Shown one piece after another: positions 57,751 through 64,000 of a stretch of 64,000 nucleotides of DNA (position 1 is the first letter of the stretch; every line of letters begins with the position of its first letter). The stretch lies in NCBI GenBank assembly GCA_003255025.1, contig QANY01000011.1, forward strand, positions 2,623,743 through 2,687,742, written 5' to 3'. The notes below the pieces were generated by a model. That model ran no database searches. It was not told the DNA's origin and saw only the letters and a list, made by a program, of their open reading frames with translations. Made by a program: the position numbers and the translations under genes. Source of the stretch: Datisca glomerata. Taxonomy: Eukaryota > Streptophyta > Magnoliopsida > Cucurbitales > Datiscaceae.

Positions 57751-59219
57751 GAGAGAGATAGCTAGAGCGAAAGAGTGAGAGAGAGAACAAGTGAGGGAGC
57801 GAGGGAGAGGGGGAGAAAGAGAGAGAGATAGATAGAGAGAGAGCGAGGGAGACATGGGTGAAAGAGAGAGAGAGAAAGTGGGGGAGAGAAGAGAGAGAGA
57901 AATGGAAGAGAAAGAGGGAGAGGGGGCGAGGGTGTGAGAGAGAGCGCGAGATTGGGAGAGAAGGTGAAACAGAGAGAGAGGGAGAACAAGAGAATGAGAG
58001 AGCGGGAGAAAATGAGGGAGAGAAATCGAGGAAGAGAGAGAGAGTGAGGGAGATAAAGAGAGAGAGTGAGGCAGAGGGAGGGAGAGAGTGAGGGGAGAGA
58101 GAGTATGTGTGAAAGAGAGAGAGAGCGAGAGAGAAAGAGAGATAGTGCGAGAAAGAGAGAGGGAGATGAGAGGGGAAAGAGAGAGAGAACAAGAGGGGAA
58201 AGAGAGAGAACAAGAGAGAGAAGAGCAAGAGAGAGAGAGCGAGAGGGGAAAGAGAGAGAGAACAAGAGAGAGAGGGAGAGAGTGTTTGAGATAGGGAGGG
58301 AGTGAGAGAGAGAGAAAGTGCGAATAAGATAGAACTTGCGAGGGACAGAGGGAATAGGTAAGAGGGAGTGTGAAAGTGCGAACAAGAGAGAGAGGGAGAT
58401 GGAGAATGTCAGAGAGGTAGAACGAGAAAGAAAAAAGGAGAATGATATGAAGAGAGAGTGGGAGAAAAAGAGATGGAGGGAGAGAATGAGAAAAAGATAG
58501 GGGGAAGAGAGAGGGGGAGAGAGAAAGTGCGAACAAGAGAGAGTGGAACAGAGAGAATAAGAGAGAGATAATGGGAAAGATAAACAGAGAACGATGTATA
58601 GAGAGAGAGAGGGAGAAAGAGATAGAGGGAGAGAGAGAGGGGGAGAGAGAGCGAGAGAGAGAGAGAGGGAGAGGGCAAGAGAGAGAGAATGCGAACGAGA
58701 GAGAGAGATAGCGAGAGCGAAAGAGTGAGAGAGAGAACAAGTGAGGGAGCGAGGGAGAGGGGGAGAAAGAGAGAGATAGATAGGTAGAGAGAGAGCGAGG
58801 GAGACATGGGAGAAAGAGAGAGAGAGAGAGAAAGTGGGGGAGAGACCGAGAGAGAGAACTAGAAGAGAAAGTGAGAGAGGGGGCGAGGGTGTGAGAGAGA
58901 GCGCGAGATTGGGAGTGAAGGTGAAATAGAGAGAGGGAGAACAAGAGAATGAGAGAGCGGGAGAAAACAAGGAGAGAAATCGTGGAAGAGAGAGAGAGAG
59001 TGAGGGAGATAATGAGAGAGAGTGACGGAGAGAGTGGGAGAGAGGGGAGAGAGAGTATGTGTGAAAGAGAGAGAGAGAGCGGGAGAGAAAGAGAGATAGT
59101 GCGTGAAAAAGAGAGAGAGATAGTGAGAGAGCAAGAGAGAGAGAGGGAGCGAGAGGGGAAAGAGAGAGAGAACAAGATAGAGAGAGGGAGAGAGTGGGAG
59201 AGAGTATGTGATATAGGGA

Positions 59220-59253
<34 letters not shown>

Positions 59254-61356
59254 ANATAGGTAAGAGAGAGAGTGTGAAAGTGCGAACAAGAGAGAGAGGG
59301 AGAGGGAGAATGTCAGAGAGGTAGAATGTCAGAGAGGTAGAACGAGAAAGAAAAAAGGAGAATGATATAAAGAGAGAGAGGGAGAAAAAGAGATGGAGGG
59401 AGAGAATGAGAAAAAGATAGGGGGAAGAGAGGGGGAGAGAGAAAGTGCGAACAAGAGAGAGTGGGACAGAGAGAATAAGAGAGAGATAATGGGAAAGATA
59501 AACAGAGAACGATATATAGAAAGAGAGGGTGAGAGATAGAGGGAGAGAGGGGGAGAGAGAGGGAGAGAGAGAGAGCCAGAGAGAGAGGGAGAAAGAGAGA
59601 TAGTGCGTGAAAAAGAGAGAGAGATAATGAGAGAGCAAGAGAGAGAGGGAGCGAGAGGGGAAAGAGAGAGAGAGGGAGAGAGTGGGAGAGAGTGTGTGAG
59701 ATAGGGAGAGAGTGAGAGAGAGAGAGAGAAAGAGAAAGTGTGAACAAGATAGAAATTGCGAGAAATAGAGGGAATTGGGAAGAGAGAGAGTGTGCAAGTG
59801 CAAACAAGAGAGAGAGGGAGAGGGAGACTGTGAGAGAGGTAGAGCGAGAAAGAAAAAAGGAGAATGATATATAGAAAGAGTGGGAGAAAGAGAGATGGAG
59901 GGAGAGAATGAGAAAGAGATAGGGGAAGAGAGAGGGGGAGAGAGAAAGTGCGAACAAGAGAGAGTGGGAGTGTGAAAATGAGAGAGAGATAATGGGAAAG
60001 ATAAACAGAGAACGATATATAGAGAGAGAAAGGGAGAAAGAGGTAGAGGGAGAGAGAGGGGGGGAGAGAGAGAGTGAGAGAGAGAGAGAGGGAGAGAGTG
60101 TGTGAGATACGGAGAAAGAGTGAGGGCGATTGAGAGAAAGGGAGAGAATGAGAGAGGGAGAGAAAGAGAGAGAGAGCGAGAGAGAAAGAGTGAGAGAGAG
60201 AACAAGTGAGGGAGCGAGGGAGAGGGAGCGAGGGAGAGTGGGGAAAGAGAGAGATAGATAGAGAGAGAGAGAGAGCGAGGGAGACATGGGAGAAAGAGAG
60301 AGAGAGAAAATGGGGGAGAGAACAAGAGAGAGAACTAGAAAAGAAAGAGAGAGAGGGGGCGAGGGTGTGAGAGAGAGTGCAAGATTGGGAGGAGAAGGTG
60401 AAACAGAGAGAGTGGGAGAACAAGAGAATGAGAGAGCGGGAGAAAATGAAGGAGAGAAATCGTGGAAGAGAGAGAGAGAGGGAGATAATGAGAGGCAGTG
60501 AGGGAGAGAGAGGGAGAGAGAGGGGAGAGAGAGTATGTGTGAAAGAGAGACAGCAGGAGATACATAGAGATAGTGCGAGAAAGAGAGAGAGAGATAGTGA
60601 GAGAGCAAGAGAGAGAGAGTGAGAGAGCAAGAGAGAGAGAGATAGTGAGAGAGCAAGAGAGAGAGAGCGAGAGGGCAAAGAGAGAGAGAATAAGAGAGAG
60701 GGAGTCTGTGAGATAGGGAGAGAGAGTGAGGGCGAGAGAGAGAGAGAGAGTCAAAGAGAGTGAGAAAGAGAGATAGTGCGAACAAGATAGAAATTGCGAG
60801 GGATAGAGCGAATGGGGAAGAGCGAGAGAGTGAAAGTGCGAACAATAGAGAGGGGGAGGGAGAATGTGAGAGAGGCAGAACGAGAAAGAGAAAAGGAGAA
60901 TGATATAGAGAGAGAGAGAGGGAGAAAGAGAGATGGAGGGAGAGAATGAGAAAGAGATAGGGGGAGAGAGAAAGTGCGAACAAGGGAGAGAGTGGGAGAG
61001 AGAGAATGAGAGAGAGATAATGGTAAGATAAACAGAGAACGATATATAGAAAGAGAGGGTGAGAGATAGAGGGAGAGAGGGGGAGAGAGAGGGAGAGAGA
61101 GAGAGCCAGAGAGAGAGTGAGAGAAAGTGCGAGAGAGAGCGAGGGAAGAGAATGAATGAGTGACAGAGAGAGAGAAAGAGCGAGAGAGGGACGGAGAGAG
61201 AGGGAGAGAGAGAGAGGGGGAGAGAGAGAGGGAGAGAGAAGGTGAGAAAGCGAGAGCGAGGGAGAGAGAGACCGAGAGACAGAGAGAGCGAGAGAGAGAG
61301 AGAGATAGTGAGAGAGTGAGAGAGGGAGACAGCGTGAGAGAGAGAGAGCTAGGGCG

Positions 61357-61740
61357 GGAGAGAGAGGGAGAGAGAAAAAGAGAGGGAGGGAGAGAGGGAG
61401 AGGGGGAGAGAGAGATAGAGGGAGAGAATGAGAGAGAGAAAGAGAGACAGAGAGGGAGAGAGTGTGTGAGATAGGTAGAAAGAGTGAGGGCGACAGAGAG
61501 AAAAGGAGAGAATGAGATGGAGGGAGAGAGAGTGGGCGAGANTGAGAGAGGGAGACAGAGCGTGAGAGAGAGGGAGAGAGAAAAAGAGAGAGAGGGAGAG
61601 AGGGAGAGGGGGAGAGAGAGATAGAGGGAGAGAATGAGAGAGAGAGAAAGAGAGACAGAGAGTGTGTGAGATAGGTAGAAAGAGTGAGGGCGACAGAGAG
61701 AAAAGGAGAGAATGAGATGGAGGGAGAGAGAGTGGGCGAG
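61357..61740. repeat. 175-bp duplication around an N (61366-61541, 61569-61740)
   Basis: Both copies run from GAGAGAGAAAAAGAGAG to GAGAGTGGGCGAG and include GATAGGTAGAAAGAGTGAGG and AATGAGATGGAGGGAG. The N at 61542 stands one base after the end of copy 1. Copy 2 lacks GGGAGA before GTGTGTGAG. This is the same picture as at 27279. Confidence 0.8.
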
Positions 61741-63739
61741 AGAGATGGAAAGAGAGAGGGAGAGAGCAAGAGACAGAGAATGTGGGGCAGAGAAGAGAGA
61801 GAGAAATGTGGGGGAGAGAGGGAGACATGGGTGAAAGAGAGAGAGAGAAAGTGGGGGAGAGAAGAGAGAGAGAAATAGAAGAGAAAGAGGGAGAGGGGGC
61901 GAGGGTGTGAGAGAGAGCGCGAGATTGGGAGAGAAGGTGAAACAGAGAGAGAGGGAGAACAAGAGAATGAGAGAGCGGGAGAAAACGAGGGAGAGAAATA
62001 GTGGAAGAGAGAGAGAGTGAGGGGGATAATGAGAGAGAGAAGGGAGAGGGAGGGAGAGAGTGAGGGGAGAGAGAGTATGTGTGAAAGAGAGAGAGAGCGG
62101 GAGAGAAAGAGAGATAGTACGAGAAAGAGAGAGAGAGATAGTGAGAGAGCAAACGAGAGAGAGAGGGAGAGAGAGAAAGAGATAGGGGGAGGAGAGAGAG
62201 GGAGAGAGAGAAAGTGCGAAGAAAAGAGAGAGTGGGAGAGAGAGAATGAGAGAGAGATAATGCGAAAGATAAACAGAGAACGATATATAGAGAGAGAGGG
62301 AGAAAGAGATAGAGGGAGAGAGAGAGGGGGAGAGAGAGCGAGAGAGAGAGAGGGAGAGAGCAAGAGAGAGAGAGAATGCGAACGAGAGAGAGAGAGATAG
62401 CTAGAGCGAAATAGTGAGAGAGAGAACAAGTGAGGGAGCGAGGGAGAGGGGGAGAAAGAGAGAGAGATAGATAGGTAGAGAGAGAGCGAGGGAGACATGG
62501 GAGAAAGAAAGAGAGAGAGTGGGGGAGAGAACGAGAGAGAACTAGAAGAGAAAGAGAGAGAGAGGGGGTGAGGGTGTGAGAGAGAGCGCGAGCTTGGGAG
62601 AGAAGGTGAAATAGAGAGAGAGCGAAAACAAGAGAATGAGAGGGCGGGAGAAAACAAGGGAGAGAAATCATGGAAGAGAGAGAGTGAGGGAGATAATGAG
62701 AGAGAGTGAGGGAGAGGGAGGGAGAGAGGGGAGAGAGAGAGAGATAGTGAGAGACCAAGAGAGAGAGAGGGAACGAGAGGGTAAAGAGAGAGAGAAAAAG
62801 AGAGAGAGGGAGAGAGTGTGTCAGATAGGGAGAGAGTGAGAGAGAGAGAAAGAGTGAGAGATAGAGAAAGTGCGAACAAGATAAAAATTGCGAGGCATAG
62901 AGGGAATGGGGAAGAGAGAGTGTGTGAAAGTGTGAATAAGAGAGAGGGAGAGGTAGACTGTGAGAGAGGTAGAACGAGAAAGAAAAAAGGAGAATGATAT
63001 ATAGAGAGGGAGGGAGAAAAAGACATTGAGGGAGACAATGAGAAAGAGATAGGGGGAAGAGAGAGAGGGGGAGAGAAAAAGTGCGAACAAGAGAGAGTGG
63101 GAGAGAGAGAATGAGAGAGAGATAATGGGAAAGATAAACAGAGAAAGATATATAGAGAGACAGGGAGAAAGAGATAGAGGGAGAGAGGGGAGAGAGAGCG
63201 AGAGAGAGAGGGAGAGTGCAAGAGAGAGAGAGAATGCGAACGAGAAAGAGAGATAGCGGGAGCGAAAGAGTGAGAGAGAGAACGAGTGAGGGAACGAGGG
63301 AGAGGGGGAGAAAGAGAGAGATAGATAGGTAGAAAGAGAAAGTGGGGGAGAGAACTAGAAGAGAAAGAGAGAGAGGGGTTGAGGGTGTGAGAGAGAGCGC
63401 GAGCTTGGGCGAGAAGGTGAAATAGAGAGAGAGGGAGAACAAGAGAATGAGAGAGCGGGAGAAAAAAGGGAGAGAAATCTTGGAAGAGAGAGAGAGTGAG
63501 GGAGATAATGAGAGAGAGTGAGGGAGAGGGAGGGAGAGAGGGGAGAGAGAGAGAGATAGTGAGAGAGCAAGAGAGAGAGAGGGAACGAGAGGGTAAAGAG
63601 AGAGAGAACAAGAGAGAGAGGGAGAGATTGTGTCAGATAGGGAGAGAGTGAGAGAGAGAGAAAGAGTGAGAGAGAGAGAAAGTGCGAACAAGATAGAAAT
63701 TGCGAGGCATAGAGGGAATGGGGAAGAGAGAGTGTGTGA

Positions 63740-63750
63740 AAGTGCTCTCT
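63740..63750. other. Polarity switch GA to CT
   Basis: GA sequence ends GTGTGTGAAAGTGC, where relatives continue GAACAAG or GTGAATAAG. CT sequence begins GCTCTCTCTCTCTCTTTCAC, the reverse complement of the GTGTGAAAGAGAGAGAGAGC word. One or two bases (GC) are shared at the join. Confidence 0.9.
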
Positions 63751-64000
63751 CTCTCTCTTTCACACATACCCTCTCTCCCCTCTCTCCCTCTCTCTCCCTC
63801 ACTCTCTCTCATTATCTCCCTCACTCTCTCTCTCTTCCATGATTTCTCTCCCTTGTTTTCTCCCGCTCTCTCATTCTCTTGTTCTCCCTCTCTCTATTTC
63901 ACCTTCACTCCCAATCTCGCGCTCTCTCTCACACCCTCGCCCCCTCTCTCTCTTTCTCTTCTAGTTCTCTCCCCCACTTTATCTCTCTCTCTCTCTCTCT
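63746..64000. repeat. Inverted copy of a GA-domain module (CT strand), continues past the window
   Basis: Its reverse complement follows 58850-59090 module by module: GAACTAGAAGAGAAAG, GGGGGCGAGGGTGTGAGAG, GATTGGGAGTGAAGGTGAAA, GAGAACAAGAGAATGAGAG, GAAATCATGGAAG, GAGATAATGAGAG and TATGTGTGAAAG. The variant GGGAGTGAAGG is seen elsewhere only at 58911; all other copies have GGGAGAGAAGG or another form. ATCATGGAAG, however, matches copies at 62.67 and 53.09 kb. Confidence 0.85.

Larger units (their letters stand above)
42300..63745. repeat. Satellite GA domain, part 2: higher-order repeat of about 6 kb
   Basis: The same modules as in 34.08-42.3 kb, arranged in longer units. GATTGGG markers lie at 43796, 44868, 45533, 45899, 46976, 47217, 50284, 53009, 53248, 55319, 56408, 57950, 58907, 60383 and 61923, with variants near 55555, 62592 and 63403. 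A pair 240 bp apart repeats as 46976/47217, 53009/53248 and 55319/55555. A private TGCAAGATTGGG variant marks 44868, 50284, 56408 and 60383. Single Ns stand at 47877, 50154, 59255 and 61542. Minus-strand Ser/Leu frames of up to 1,713 codons (52988-47847) pass through Ns and every module; they follow from composition. Confidence 0.85.

Noticed and set aside
34078..63745. Telomeric or rDNA origin of the array
   Set aside because: No runs of TTTAGGG or its complement and no rRNA-like sequence were seen. The single AACCCTAG at about 10600 is a promoter-type motif.

Overview
The window comes from a plant nuclear genome. The first 7 kb holds decayed Ty3/gypsy retroelements of two plant-typical kinds: one like Tekay/Del and one like Tat/Ogre. 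At 10.5-10.6 kb there is a plant-style promoter, with a TATA box, a pyrimidine patch and an AACCCTAG motif. I find no intact protein-coding gene, no rRNA or tRNA gene and no CRISPR array.

Layout. 1-4692 (minus strand): 5' half of a broken Tekay/Del-like element, running from LTR to gag, protease and reverse transcriptase, and cut by the left window edge. About 4830-7145 (plus strand): internal region of a Tat-like element, with protease, RT and integrase fragments, no RNase H and no visible LTR. 7433-8148: a rearranged cluster with a 258-bp direct repeat and a 48-bp inverted repeat. 8330-9187 (minus strand): a decayed intron-bearing coding remnant. 9188-10500: AT-rich, possibly holding a MITE. 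10501-11177: promoter and CT-rich leader with an internal duplication. 11213-11360: a GA-rich island related to the satellite further right. 11405-13640: unassigned DNA with one small ORF, twin hairpins and short repeats.

From about 13,640 to the right edge (about 50 kb) the sequence is one composite satellite that is almost purely pyrimidine on one strand and purine on the other. It is not a simple (CT)n tract. Short words containing bases outside CT/GA recur in fixed order and define higher-order repeats (HORs). The plus strand is CT from 13.64 to 34.077 kb in three domains: A with a period of about 1.33 kb, B with duplications at about 2.06 kb, and C at about 1.73 kb. It flips to GA from 34.078 to 63.745 kb, with a period of about 3.1 kb before 42.3 kb and about 6 kb after it. 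It flips back to CT for the last 255 bp, which are an inverted copy of a GA-domain module. The very long Ser/Leu and Glu/Arg open frames across this region follow from the CT/GA composition and are not annotated as genes.

The most notable object is this satellite: a polypurine/polypyrimidine array with nested HORs, abrupt polarity switches and an inverted outlier 2.3 kb outside it. Seven scattered N bases (six sites), and repeats next to some of them, mean assembly error must be excluded before the junctions are treated as real.
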